Below are positions 52,401 through 63,589 of a stretch of DNA of 64,000 nt, piece by piece (positions within the stretch are counted from its first letter, which is position 1; each line of letters opens with the position of its first letter). Source of the DNA: Nautilus pompilius (taxonomy: Eukaryota > Mollusca > Cephalopoda > Nautilida > Nautilidae); assembly GCA_018389105.1 (NCBI GenBank), contig JACATO010001461.1:62001-126000 (forward strand). The letters are read 5' to 3'. The notes beneath the pieces were generated by a model, which was given only the letters and a program-made list of their open reading frames with translations, did not search any database and was not told the DNA's origin. Made by a program: the position numbers and the translations under genes.

Positions 52401-55400
52401 AGGACCGACGACAGCTCACTAAAGATCGCGACGTCTTTCGTCGTTCTGTAGACTCGGATGGAGAAAACTTCGAGCCTGACCCCTCTACAGGAACGTTTTG
52501 CCACTTCCGCGCACATTTGAGAGTTCCTTGCTGACCAGGCCTACGCAACAGGAATAAGCCAAAGAATAGAGACCAAGCACCTGTAAGAACCAGGTCAGGA
52601 GAGACCGTCTACGCCCCGCCGATATTATAACGGACCTGACGAAAACCCTCACATGGATATGAAGAAACATAAACTTTCCAAACAGAGAGGAGGGGGTTCT
52701 TCGAGCTGGGAAAGGTGGCTTCTTGACCAGGTGTTAACAAAAACTTTACTCCATTGTTTGTCTTTGTCCGTCGTTTTCCGGAAAAGACTAACGATTGTGA
52801 TAATAGGCGAGTCGATGTCGCATCTGCTTAAAATAGATTAAAATAACATCTTAAAAAGGAAACAAATTCTCTAAATAAAGAAACCTCTTCCTAAAACGTT
52901 TGTGCTTCATAAGATCTGTCCTGCACCAGTAGATTTTTTTTAGCGTCGGGGAAAATAAAGCTGGCAAAAACTTCGCCATTATTATGGAAATCATAAAACC
53001 TATGTTTTTGTGACCGTGAAGAAAACTCGCTCGAAGAACAGGTGCGGACAATAGGTAGCCCGTCCAGATCGCGCAACCGTAGACTCACCAATCAAATATA
53101 CATAAACCTGCTTATGGATACAGGTAATCTAATATGTGTCAGCTTAGAACTATGAAAAAAAGTCATACGTGCACCTTTTACTTTTTTTTATTATCGAAAA
53201 TACCCTTCCGCCTTTATGCTCGATAAATTATTTTATCGGTAAGTTCACAATTACTGCGGCTATGTTGGTTATTTTTACTCTCGTTGTCTGGACCTGGTGT
53301 TTTGTTTTCTCTCTTGTCCCCAGCCATTATTTTTGTTGTTGGAATTGCTGTTTATTAAGTTAAGCGTAGAATCTATTTCTCAAGCGTTGTCTCCCCCTGC
53401 CGCTGTGACGTATTATCGCGTCACGCCTCCTTGTGTTTAAGATTCTGACAAATGAAACTCAGCTTTCCTTCTAACCACAGGTATAAAAAACATAACGAGT
53501 TTTGTTCTGCGGGGTATAATTAATGAACCAAAAAAAAAAAATAGATATTTTGAAAACAATTAGTTCTTCGGTGAAACAGACTTTCGGTCTCGTCTGTAAT
53601 ACAGAAACATCTGGAAATGTAATTATTCTGGTCCCAACGAAGTAGTGCAAGTAAGACTCGCTCTCAGTCAGGGGCTGGCTGTTGGCTACAGCGGCAGGCG
53701 GAGCATCCGGCGAATCGCTGAAAGACCTGTTTGGAAAGACAAAGAGTGCAGAGTCTCATTGTTGTGAAATAGTTCGTTTACTTTAAAAAGGAAACAATTT
53801 TTCCCCGAGAACAAGAGAAAGAAATTTTGGGAATTCCTTAGCGATATCACCGGGCAGGAAAGAAAAGTGAAAAATTAAACGATGGTAAAACTGAACTGTC
53901 GACATCAATCCGCTGCAGTGAGGAGATTGGGAAATGTAACTGAAAATCGGTGGAATTTATCCTGATCCGTGGATAATTCCTGAGTAAAGTTTATAAAGAT
54001 CTGACGATGGTTCAAAATAGTTTCGATTGGGAAAAGCCATTTTATCGATTATATCTCAGAAGGGAAACCAAAGAAACCGACAGGTTTGAGTAAGTCAGCT
54101 GTGCGATCTTTTGGTATTTCTATAGCGCTTAGTGTTAACATCCTGAGAGTAGATACTTATTTCGAGGGGTTACGGGCAGTAACTGAATTAGCGAATGCAT
54201 AAAATAGTCTGATGTCTTTGTAGTGCTGTTATTCTCAGAAATATTCAACTTAATAATTAAATAATTAATTTTAATAAAGCATGGATGAAAATAATTTTGT
54301 TTAATTTAATTCCATAATCGAAAGTGTTAAGGAAAGGAAATAAAAAGACTTGCAACTCGTCTTGAAATGTTAAAAAGGACCACTTGAAGAAATGTTTAAG
54401 AAAGATTGCTGTGGTACCACACTTTGGTGGGGATGATCGTAAAGTGACAGTAATTTAACGGAGAATATTACTAGAGTCATCCTGATTGAATAAAGTCTTC
54501 ATGAAACGATGGCGATCACTTGTGCACTGTTAAAACATAACGCATTTCATCTAAATTTTAAAGTTATTCAAAATCTCTTGCGTAAGTTTTCCAGACCCGA
54601 CACGGTGCAGTGTTATATCAACACCGTAAAGTCACGTGACTTTGTTGTTGTTGTTTTTTTTTTTTTCGCTGTACAATGGACATGTCTTTTTCATAGGCGA
54701 GATCGCGAGCTGGTTGTCATAATTAGTTCCTAGATAAACATATAGATGGCACTATAACCGACATGTATAGTGTCATATATACGTTTTACTTAAGAATTTA
54801 TGGTGCTGTAATATCTCGTCCCTGTAACAAGGAGCCAAGGAACCTACCTGTCTAAAGAGGAAGGAATATATATCAGAAGTTTTTTGTAAGTTACACAGAT
54901 TAACAGCAAGATTAAAGATTAGAGTGAAAATGACGCATGAAATCTAGCATAAATTTAAAAGAATAAATACATTAGTTTAGTACTGAGGTTAATCTTACTA
55001 CCAAAATAACGTTTACCAGCGCTGTAATATTTATCAAACTCCATTTTTATTCTTTCTTTTAAAAATCCCTTCTGTTTTTGATGAGGACGGATGCAGTTTC
55101 AGTAACTAGTAATGCCGAATGTGTGTGTGCTCCTGAGAACGACAATGGCTAACCTGCTTCCTTAGGTATTCAGTATAAAAAGCCCTCTATTTTGGCGTCT
55201 GCAACTTTGAATTTAAAATCTTGCACTGTGTCTTCACCAGAAACACCAAGGGAAAGGAAAACGAAAAGATTTTAAGGGGTCGCTGTTTAGGCAGAAATTT
55301 GACTTCTTGACTTTTCATCTGCAGTTTCTTCCTTTGGAAAAGTGAGTAAAAGATTTTAACAAAGGAATTTTTTTTATAAATGCCAATCAGACCCGTTTAG

Positions 55401-56379
55401 ATATTTTAGCGGAATATATCGGTTACATCTCTTTCCTCGTATATAAGTAACAACATACATTCATCTTACATTCTGCTGAAAAGAAACTTTTTTCTAAATT
55501 TTATTTATGGGAGATTTTATTTACGTAGAGAGAAAGAAACGCGGTCTTCGAAGAGACACAAGAACCGTATTCTGATATTTCTTAAATTCTGCCCAGCGAC
55601 ACAAGATAAAGAATTATGGGTAGCGTCACCTGACCACATTAAAAAAACACGTACGATAATGGGCAACTCTCAGTTACAGACAAACCCAGTTACTGGTCCA
55701 GCCTCTTCACAAATCCATTCAAATTTTGTGTCTGCATATTTTGCTTGCAAATGAAGCGCAAAAATCGAAATTTATCTATCATTTATAATATGAATGTCTG
55801 CCACTACTGTCGTTGCTGCTGTTTTTGAGTTTTAAGATGTCTTCTTCCTCGGGCAGCACCAACTTTATAGATAACCGGTTACTCTGACCGCCGACTGTCT
55901 GCTGTAAACATCCACAACATGCAAGACGAGGACGGGCCCCGATGTCAGGACAGGAGTGCGCCAAAGAAAACCAGAACGGAATACTAATATCCGCTTATTT
56001 AATTTTTAAAGATTTTATTTATTCTCGCTGGCGCACTGTATATGTACACGGAAGGACTTTAATATATCTTGGTTGGTGTATAACGTTCATTCTTTTCCAG
56101 CCCATTGTTATGACTTGTTGTTCAAAGGGTTTATTATTTGATTATTTCACTACTAACAATAACAGAAAAGGCCCGAGTGGCGCCATATTATGCGAGCAAA
56201 TCGTCTATGTATAGTTGTAGCCATGGTGCCGCGTTTTCCAGTGATTTGAAGCGAACTCTGCTTTTTTCCTTGTCTTTTTGTTATCGTTCCGTTCTCATTC
56301 ACATGTAAATGAAAGTAGTAGTGGTAATAGTAGAGTAGTGGTAGTTGTGTTTTTTGTCCAGGCAAATTTCATCCAGCTG
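46466..56379. other. intergenic DNA with CpG-richer blocks, no gene recognised
   Basis: No recognisable gene. The stretch 47,540-49,220 is the largest CpG-richer, repeat-poor region of the window apart from a CT patch near 48,762-48,800, and could hold promoters or enhancers. TGACGTCA palindromes lie at 47,860-47,867, 49,201-49,208 and 50,151-50,158. A CTCF-like CACGCCATCTAGCGGGGAG lies at about 51,816-51,834. The remainder (52-56 kb) is AT-rich with only short frames. Confidence 0.4.
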
Positions 56380-56763
56380 TCAAAGCGATCCGATTAACTG
56401 CCGCACTGCGATCAGCGGCCATGTTCGGGGAAGTCGAGGACGCTGGCCAGAAGACAATGGGCAGTTAAAGACAAAGAAACAAATCGCGTTCATTAGCATA
56501 ACACGGGGAAACAAAACAAAATATTCCGAATAATAGCCATTAGCACATCACGAAGAAAATGTCGGCTCCGAGTCTCTATCCAATCCGATTAAGCAGCCTA
56601 GGCGACTAATGACGGCCGAGATAAAATATTCATTTGTTAAACGTCAGCCGGCTAATTAAGCCCTGAACCTGGCTGGAGTTAATCGCTTCTGGAGACTGGC
56701 AGCCCGTGAATAGGCGGGCGCGCGCTTCTCATCAAGAGCCGAGGTTACCGCGAGCGCTGTGTC
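56380..56763 (+). promoter_or_regulatory. candidate promoter/enhancer region upstream of a putative first exon
   Basis: A CpG- and GC-richer, repeat-poor block in AT-rich surroundings, with homeodomain-type words (GGCTAATTAAGCC near 56,650, GACTAATGACGG near 56,604, TTCATTAGCATAA near 56,490). It ends in GGGCGCGCGC and TGTCATGGCAAC; the latter overlaps the putative start codon and resembles half of an RFX X-box (GGCAAC). No TATA box is seen. The block would suit a CpG-type promoter. This is inference from composition and motifs only. Confidence 0.3.
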
Positions 56764-56870
56764 ATGGCAACGGCCACCGGGCGGCGAGACCTGGAATTAC
56801 TGGAGTACAGGTTGCAGCAGTGCGTCCAAGTAGCCGATAATTACGAGACGCAGCTACAGCGCCGGGCTCG
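56764..56870 (+). CDS. putative first coding exon of an unidentified coiled-coil protein
   Basis: From the ATG at 56,764 the frame stays open for 36 codons, beginning MATATGRRDLELLEYRLQQ. It continues with alternating hydrophobic and charged residues typical of a helix or coiled coil (VADNYETQLQRRAR). At 56,871 a donor-like GTAATC begins, and the next in-frame codon would be a TAA stop, so an exon end at 56,870 (phase 2) is natural. GC-rich codon use, the CpG-rich upstream block and an RFX-like half-site at the start all fit a real 5' exon. I do not recognise the protein, and no second exon was found before the window ends, so a long first intron would be required. The alternative is a chance 36-codon frame. 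Confidence 0.38.
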
Positions 56871-56874
56871 GTAA

Positions 56875-57595
56875 TCTTCTTCTTTCTCGGCCCACGAATG
56901 TCGAAAACCTCGGTCCGGTGCATTATTTCGATTGATCACAAAGACTACAGAGTACAGCGGGGCATACCTGCACGAAGCAGGTGTGTGTGTGTGTGTGCTG
57001 CGCATGAACTGGTCGTCCTTAACCCTATCGGCCATTTATATCCGCCCCACGCTTCGTGGCAGCACGATCAGCGAGCGATAACAATGGATATCTGAACTGC
57101 ACGGGTATCATTTCAGTGTTTCTAGCGCCATACTGTAGTTGCCACAGCATAATAACAATGAAATATACCCCGACGGCGATAACTGTGTACTCACTAATGA
57201 AATATCCTATATTTCATACATCAATCAATTTATTTGTGCAGGTAGCTACACATACATCACCAGGATGTGGCTGACAGAAAATATAAACGATCGGTCGTTT
57301 TCCAGTAAAGCATCATCCTTTATGCTTAACGAATTGGTTTATTGGTGAATCTACTCTGGTGGCCACTAGTGTAGATATGTGCTGCTTACACTGATGAGAC
57401 GATAGACAGTAACTCTTACGTTATCAAGTCTCTAATTATTAAGTGTAAGTCTTGTTTCTGTATTTTTAAATACGTCTTAGTTTATTAATCACTTTTACTG
57501 AAAACTATTCTTCACACAACTGTAATCAAGTGAATTAATCTCACTTACAAGATATTCCTTTAGCTCTTTGCACAAACGGTTTACTAAGATATGAT
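56875..57595. other. unique DNA downstream of the putative exon
   Basis: A short GT repeat (about 56,980-56,996) and otherwise unique sequence. Overlapping short frames have no recognisable product. Confidence 0.4.
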
Positions 57596-57685
57596 TATTA
57601 TTTATTATATTATTATTATATTATTATTATTATTATTTATTATTATTATTATTATTAGTAGTAGTAGTAGTAGTAGTAGTAGTAG
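57596..57685. repeat. compound TTA then TAG microsatellite
   Basis: About 60 bases of TTA/ATT with phase breaks are followed by about nine TAG units. Confidence 0.96.
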
Positions 57686-58998
57686 ACTTTATTTCTTTTT
57701 GTTGTCATGAGTTTTTCTGGCTTTATAAAAAGATTATCTATTAAGAAAAAATCTGTGAAAAACTGGATAATCAAGAAAAATTATTGTGCAATCATTTTAC
57801 ATTTTTAAGTAATCCACGATTTTAAATTCATGTAAAATTAGTTTTTCGACATAATTTGATTACCTGGATTGTCTCCCTTCTCTGCTACTAGCATTGAGCA
57901 TTACCCATGAAGCAGTCAGACCACTGCAAGAGTCTCTTGAAATCTTTTGATTTTGTCAAATTTTGGTGTTCTTTCGCAATAGTTCTTTCTTTTCATATCA
58001 GTTTTCTGTATTATTAAAGAGATTGATTTAATTGTTATTCCAATATCCTTTGTCACTATTGATAAACAGGATCCTATCAATTTTTTATATACCTACAAAA
58101 AGACTCGATGTTTATCAGAAAAGGAAACATTACTTTTTCTTTAACTAATAAAAAGAAACTTTTATTAACAATTAATAGCAAAAGATTTCTAATAGATGTT
58201 TACTATATAATTAATCCACCCGCGTGCCTTTTATAGTTTCCTTAATAATAGAGGCTCTTTTTAGTTTTATCACCTGTTTCTGTCTGCGTCATAAAGAATT
58301 TACCATCTTCCGCTGGTTTTTTCTTATACTTTGATATGTACAAATCAAAATTACAATACCACCTTTATATGATCAATAATTCAAATCTGTACTGAGCAAA
58401 TACATCAATATTTCGCCAAATACTCTTCGAAAACAATTAGAAAATGCCAGATCCCTTCCTTATTTTGCCTGCTTTAAGACATCACGGCTGCTTTAGTAAT
58501 GAACCTTACAGAAGTTTTTTTTTACGAAAAGCACCGAATGAGTAAACCATTGTTCTTCATGGATAGAGATTTAGTTGCTAGTTTACGGTCTGGTCTGAAG
58601 CAACATATCTACTACTTGTATGGTGTTAATGAAAGTTTTCTACTAAAATACACAAGTAACCGTGAATCTTACCTTTCTTGTGCATGAAGCGATCTATCTG
58701 GCGCCATCCATCAGCGCTGAATTTCTGTTGGCAATCTGTGGTTAGATGTGTGGTATTCTCTTCAAACGTATTTCAATGCATAACGAATATACAAAATCAC
58801 ACGATTTATTTCGTATCAACAGAATAATGAAAATCATTAGAAGATCCCACATATGAGAAATCATTATTTGTCATGTACACAATATAAAGTGACTATCTGA
58901 TGAGACTTCTTTCCGCAGAAGCAGATATTATAGAAGTCAAACAAATTACTTTTCAAAAGCGAAATGTACTTATCAATGCTTGAAAATAACTAACACCC

Positions 58999-58999
<1 letters not shown>
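57686..58999. other. AT-rich intergenic DNA, nothing recognised
   Basis: No gene-like frame; the 62-codon frame at 58,499-58,687 has no recognised similarity. Confidence 0.45.

Positions 59000-59054
<55 letters not shown>
59000..59054. repeat. CT dinucleotide microsatellite
   Basis: An uninterrupted run of about 27 CT units. Confidence 0.98.
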
Positions 59055-59057
<3 letters not shown>

Positions 59058-60277
59058 CCCTATAAAAGTTTTTCTTGTATCCTTATTTTCCATTATTTTC
59101 TATCAGTGGCAGATGTACATATACATTTTTTCAAGTCTCTGGAGTGTTAAAACATTTCTTCTTAGTGGTGATCAAAGTCAACATAACAAACGAAAACATG
59201 ATCGTTTAACAAAAAGGTATAAATAATTTCTAGAAATAACAAACTGTTTGCTGAAACTTTCATAACTTAGAATGTTAGATTAAGAATTTATATACTACAT
59301 CTTTGGTTTGTGTAATAAGAGAACAAAAACAAGGTTTCTAAAGAGCAAAACAACAACACGTGCATTTTTTTTCTGTCATGTGGGATGTTCTACTGAAAAC
59401 TGCTCTTCACACTATGACGATATTTCCATTTCCGTACGAATCCTGTTGCTGTTTCTGAAAAAAAAAGGGGGGGTCACTCGTATTACTTTCGCTTACGTAA
59501 TTTTAAGTTCGTTTCTCTTCAAATTTAATTTTTGTTTTTCATGTTTTCTAATTAGAACTATTTTCACATCTTGTTCAGTTCCGGTAAGAAGAGTCTTCAC
59601 AAGCCGTTGTTACTGGTGGCCGACAGTCAAAACAAAGCTGACGAAGGATGTCGTGCTTTTGCTGCGTCGTCTTGTGCTAACATCTTTTATGACAAGCAAA
59701 GAAAGGAATTAAGACGATCTAGAAACGTAGAATGTTTTATGTTATGCTACTATTCAGTCATGTCGCCCAGCTGTACACAAAACTCAAAATATTAAATGTA
59801 TTAATCTTTATTAGGTTTACTTTGCATAAATATTGAAGTTATGTTTTAAAAAAACGTAAGAGATAACATAGGGGGGGTGATCCGTAAAGAAATGTGTAGC
59901 TGAAAGAGTAAATGGCACGATTTATCTGAGAAGAGACCGCATAGCTTGGCGAATTATATAACTTGGGAAGTAAATGCAGGTTTGGGAGAAGTCAGCTCTT
60001 GGCCCATGCGAGAGTAGGACGGATTGGAAGTCAGTGAATGATTGATTACACACTGTAACAAATTTTCAAAACGTTTTCAGTTATCCTGATTTTTAAATTG
60101 GTTACGGTCAGTTTTGCTGAGCTGATTACTAACGTAGCACTGTTTTTTCTTAAGTGTCAGTTTTTCACTCAGAATGCTACTTTAAACATTTGAACACATC
60201 ATTACTGATAAAACGGATACAACTAACTAACTTTTCCCAAACCAAAAAGAAACATTCATTTTAACTCATAAAAAAAG
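59055..60277. other. intergenic DNA, nothing recognised
   Basis: The longest frame (59,308-59,712, 134 codons, +) has low-complexity F/L/S-rich composition and is not called. A G7 run occurs near 59,468. Confidence 0.4.
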
Positions 60278-61440
60278 TTTATTCATTAGATTTATTTAAT
60301 TCTTAAGTACAGTAAAAATCTAAATTGCAGTTGCAAAAATCAGAAATGCACAACTTTTCGGGATTTCCTTCTGTGCATTGAAGTATCATCACGGATTGGA
60401 CTCCAAATATAGTCACCCATCATTCTGACATTTCATCTTCCCTGTTATCTCTTTTCGAATGTTAGGATATCTTGGTGAAATTTCTCACCATGCTCTTCAC
60501 TGAAATCTCCCATGTTGCCCTTGAAGAAATCTAGATGAGAATGAAGGACGTGAAGCTTGAGAGACATTCTGCATCCAAGCTTTTTGTGAATCCTCCTTGC
60601 TGTCATTTCATAAAATCAATCATCTTAAAATCTCCACAAACATCCCAGTTATATTCTTTGTAGTCAGTTGTCTCCAGCAGAAACTTAACATTTTCATAAT
60701 CCTCCATTATATGTACAGAATGACCAATGGGTATCAATGGATATTTTTTTCCATTGTGAAGGACTGCTTTGAGACCTTCTTGCCGAATTGTCAATGAAGA
60801 GACACCATTCGGTAGGATTGTGCACAATACACATTTCGTAAAACAAACTATTAAAGCCACTGCAGAAGCAAAATTTGCCATTCACTGAGAAATATCTTGA
60901 AATTTTTCATGCCACTTTCTGGAAGATGTAGATTTATAATCGCTATCCAAGAGATTCCATTCTTTAAGCCTTGATATAAGAAGTTCAGCATTACATTTTG
61001 TTAAAACTAAATCTTGTACTAAATCGTTCAGTTCTTGCTGATTTGAAAAATGAGGCTTCTGATGATGAATCTGTTTCTTTGGATTTGGATTGTGGCTGTG
61101 GTACTGGAAGGTCATCATTGTGTGGAACTGGTGAAATGGATGATGGAATATTTGGATACACAATATCATATCGGTTTTTGGCGTTCCTGAATCTTGACAC
61201 ATCCACTAGACAAAAGTAAGTCATCTATGTGATTCTTAGGCTTTCGCAAAATACGAGAGATTGCAAATGGCATTGCTTTACGATCTCCTCTTAGCAATCC
61301 TTCTAGTGTTGATCTGCATGTTCCAGAAGTCACATTAGGTGCCCATGCTTTATCGTGATCACCAGTCTTCATTCCAAAATATGATTCATAAATCAGTGAA
61401 AATTTATTGTTCGATATGATCATCTCTTACTTGCTTTGGG
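60278..61440 (-). pseudogene. internally deleted relic of a multi-copy invertebrate gene family of unknown function
   Basis: Minus-strand blocks appear in the order I remember from dispersed, uncharacterised proteins of insects, Hydra and molluscs. They are YFGMKTGDHDKAWAPNV and MPFAISRILRKPKNHIDD (about 61,370-61,240); YPNIPSSISPVPHNDDLPVP (about 61,160-61,100); ELNDLVQDLVLTKCNAELL with SRLKEWNLL (about 61,040-60,960); GLKAVLHNGKKYPLIPIGHS, EDYENVKFLL and CGDFKMIDFMK (60,780-60,606); then directly KLGCRMSLKLHVLHSHLDFF and MGDFSEEHGEKFHQDI (about 60,585-60,450), ending in RRKSRKVVHF. The usual ~180 residues between GGFTK and the SLKLH block are missing, so this is a deletion derivative. Several stops and frame changes also interrupt it. 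AATAAA signals lie at 60,278-60,283 and 60,291-60,296 (minus sense). No introns are apparent. Confidence 0.75.
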
Positions 61441-61580
61441 CCAATAAATAATCCACAAATAACACAATGAGTCTGCAGAGAGCTTGCATTTTCGATTTGC
61501 AGTCATTCTTATCCAATAATAGTATTAAAAAATCATTTGTTAAATGCTTTTATTTCATACTGGGCTAAATGTGCACAGAG

Positions 61581-61588
61581 TTTATATA
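61581..61588 (-). promoter_or_regulatory. TATA box of the minus-strand relic
   Basis: TATATAAA on the minus strand lies about 20 bases downstream of the heat-shock-element array and about 150 bases upstream of the first recognisable coding block. This is the spacing expected for a polymerase II core promoter with a start site near 61,555. Confidence 0.5.
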
Positions 61589-61608
61589 TCTTGGTTTATG
61601 GATGAAAG

Positions 61609-61666
61609 TTCTAGAAACTTCTAGAAAGTGCTAGAATGTTCTTGAAAATTCTAGAAAGTTCTAAAA
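61609..61666 (-). promoter_or_regulatory. array of heat-shock elements
   Basis: Six 10-bp units start at 61,609, 61,619, 61,629, 61,639, 61,649 and 61,659. Three read TTCTAGAA exactly (first, second, fifth), one reads TTCTTGAA, one TGCTAGAA and one TTCTAAAA. TTCnnGAA with alternating TTC and GAA every five bases is the consensus for heat-shock factor trimers, and gapless arrays of this length are typical of strong hsp promoters. With the TATA box at 61,581-61,588 it forms a promoter pointing into the minus-strand relic. That the sites belong to the element itself, rather than being a chance neighbour, is inferred from spacing and orientation. Confidence 0.7.
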
Positions 61667-61689
61667 AAATCTAGGGATTTTTAGGGTGT

Positions 61690-63580
61690 TCCGTATTATG
61701 CACTTATTCTATCAACTATAATAGTATAATTATTTCTAATATACTTGAAATTTACCAAAAACCAATGATACAACCGTATTTATCATACAAAAATGTCACG
61801 GACAATGTAAACAAAAAATCAAAGTTAACTAATTTTTTGTTACCCAGTGTTACAGGTCACTGTATGGCGTAGCGCTTCGCAGAAACTCGTCAGTGTTGAC
61901 CAAACGGCTCAATCCGGTGTTGTATATAGAGAAATGATAAATGCATAGCTGAGACTAACAGAAGATGCGGCATCCAAGACCTTAAAAGGGCTTCCCCTTG
62001 TTTGCCAAAAACAAAATGAAAGGCAACAGCCAAAGGCGTTGTAATGACATTCTCGCTGGAAGCTTTTCATACATCATTCTTTGAGGACCACGTGGAGTAA
62101 ATGAGATCCCAGGGTTTAAAAAATTAAGATAAGTAAAAACCCTGCACAACAAACGAACTGTTTGACATTTTCACTGTCAGCGTATAAAGGAACAATCAGC
62201 CCGGAGTCTCGGTCGGCTTCAGCTGTCCAGAAAGTATTCCGCCAATCAGGCAGGGAATGCAGTCCGCGTAGACACAGGAGAATGTTTACTTACACGACAT
62301 CCACCAAAAAAAACTGTGCTACTGTTGTGGCAGAAACAATAATTAAAAAGCCAATGGCCTTCCTTGAGGGATTTACCATTCATTCTGCAGCTTTCAATAA
62401 TTCCCTGGAACCCCAACACCTCAAGCGAAGCCGTTGAAGCAGCTCCACAGAAAGCACTGCGCGGTAACCGGATGCGTCTGTGGACGTGCGAGGCGCTGAA
62501 TTTCGCAGGTAGTAATGAAGTTCGCTGCGAGAATCTGCGAATCAGGAGAAATCTACCCAAGAAATGTTCCAAACCGAGCCTCGTGTCCATGGCCTGAAAG
62601 CGAGAATATCCGATTTCAGAAACGTGGCTTTGTAGTGCAAGGGAACACAACTTTTCCGCTAGACAAACATGACCAAGAAGACCACTTAGTTTTAATTTTT
62701 TTTTTTTGTAGAGAAGGACATGTAGCTCGGAGTCAGTAAAGAAAATGAGCAGGAGATGGAGGTCTTTTCTAACCAGGACAGCCGATTCTGTTGAAATTGA
62801 TTTTTGACACTTTCAGATATCTCTCCCTTTAATTTAGTATCCTCTTATTAGAGAAATATATACCTATCAAAATGTTAAACTGTTGTTTCGGTAACCAACT
62901 CTTAGATCTTTACTGAATATTTTCTGTTTGGAAAAGAATCTAATATACGTTATTCCAATAAAGCGTAGATCGGGACATCCACAGTTGAAAATTCATATTT
63001 AGGAAGTAATTTTCACACGGGCTAAAATTTGGGGCAAATATGTTAAATGTTATTCTATAGCTGAGTTGGGTCTTCTGATGAGTTGTATATGTATGAGGGC
63101 TTTTGAACTTTTACTCCCCATATTTGCTAATTTATACGAGAGTAACTGCGCCACCTTTTCAAATATTGTGCCACATTTACTATGAGTCTCTACATCACAC
63201 CACCCATTTTCTTCTTTCTGATGTTAAAACTAATTTTTCTAGTTTATAATTTCTCTCTGAAACTACCAAAATTTCTTGCATATTGTGAAAAGAATGAACT
63301 ACAGCACAACAATTGTAGATGTAAAATTTACATTATAAATTATTTTAAAATAAGGGTGTTCAGATACACTTAATGTGCTGCCGAGATTTTCTTAGTTTTA
63401 AACAAGAGATATTTTAAGAATATTACTGTAACTGCTAATAAATTTTCTATAACCACATTCTGAAGGTTTTTTCCATTATTCCAAGCAATAAGTGAATGTA
63501 GTGTATAAGTTTCGAATCATCAGATTAGTTAGATTTACAATATATATAATTTTATTTTTTCTTAAGTTTTGATCCATATA
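61690..63580. other. intergenic DNA, no gene recognised
   Basis: The stretch about 62,000-62,700 is less AT-rich and has overlapping frames on both strands, the longest at 62,246-62,650 on the minus strand (134 codons). None has a recognisable motif. From 62,820 onward the composition becomes strongly AT-rich. Confidence 0.35.
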
Positions 63581-63589
63581 TCACAACTC

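Noticed and set aside
59308-59712. 134-codon plus-strand frame with a CYWWP-like phrase, first thought to resemble an integrase
   Set aside because: Only a few residues match, the zinc-binding and catalytic order is absent and the rest is low-complexity F/L/S.
62246-62650. 134-codon minus-strand frame
   Set aside because: No recognised family; the same stretch is also open on the plus strand in two frames, so it looks like a composition effect.
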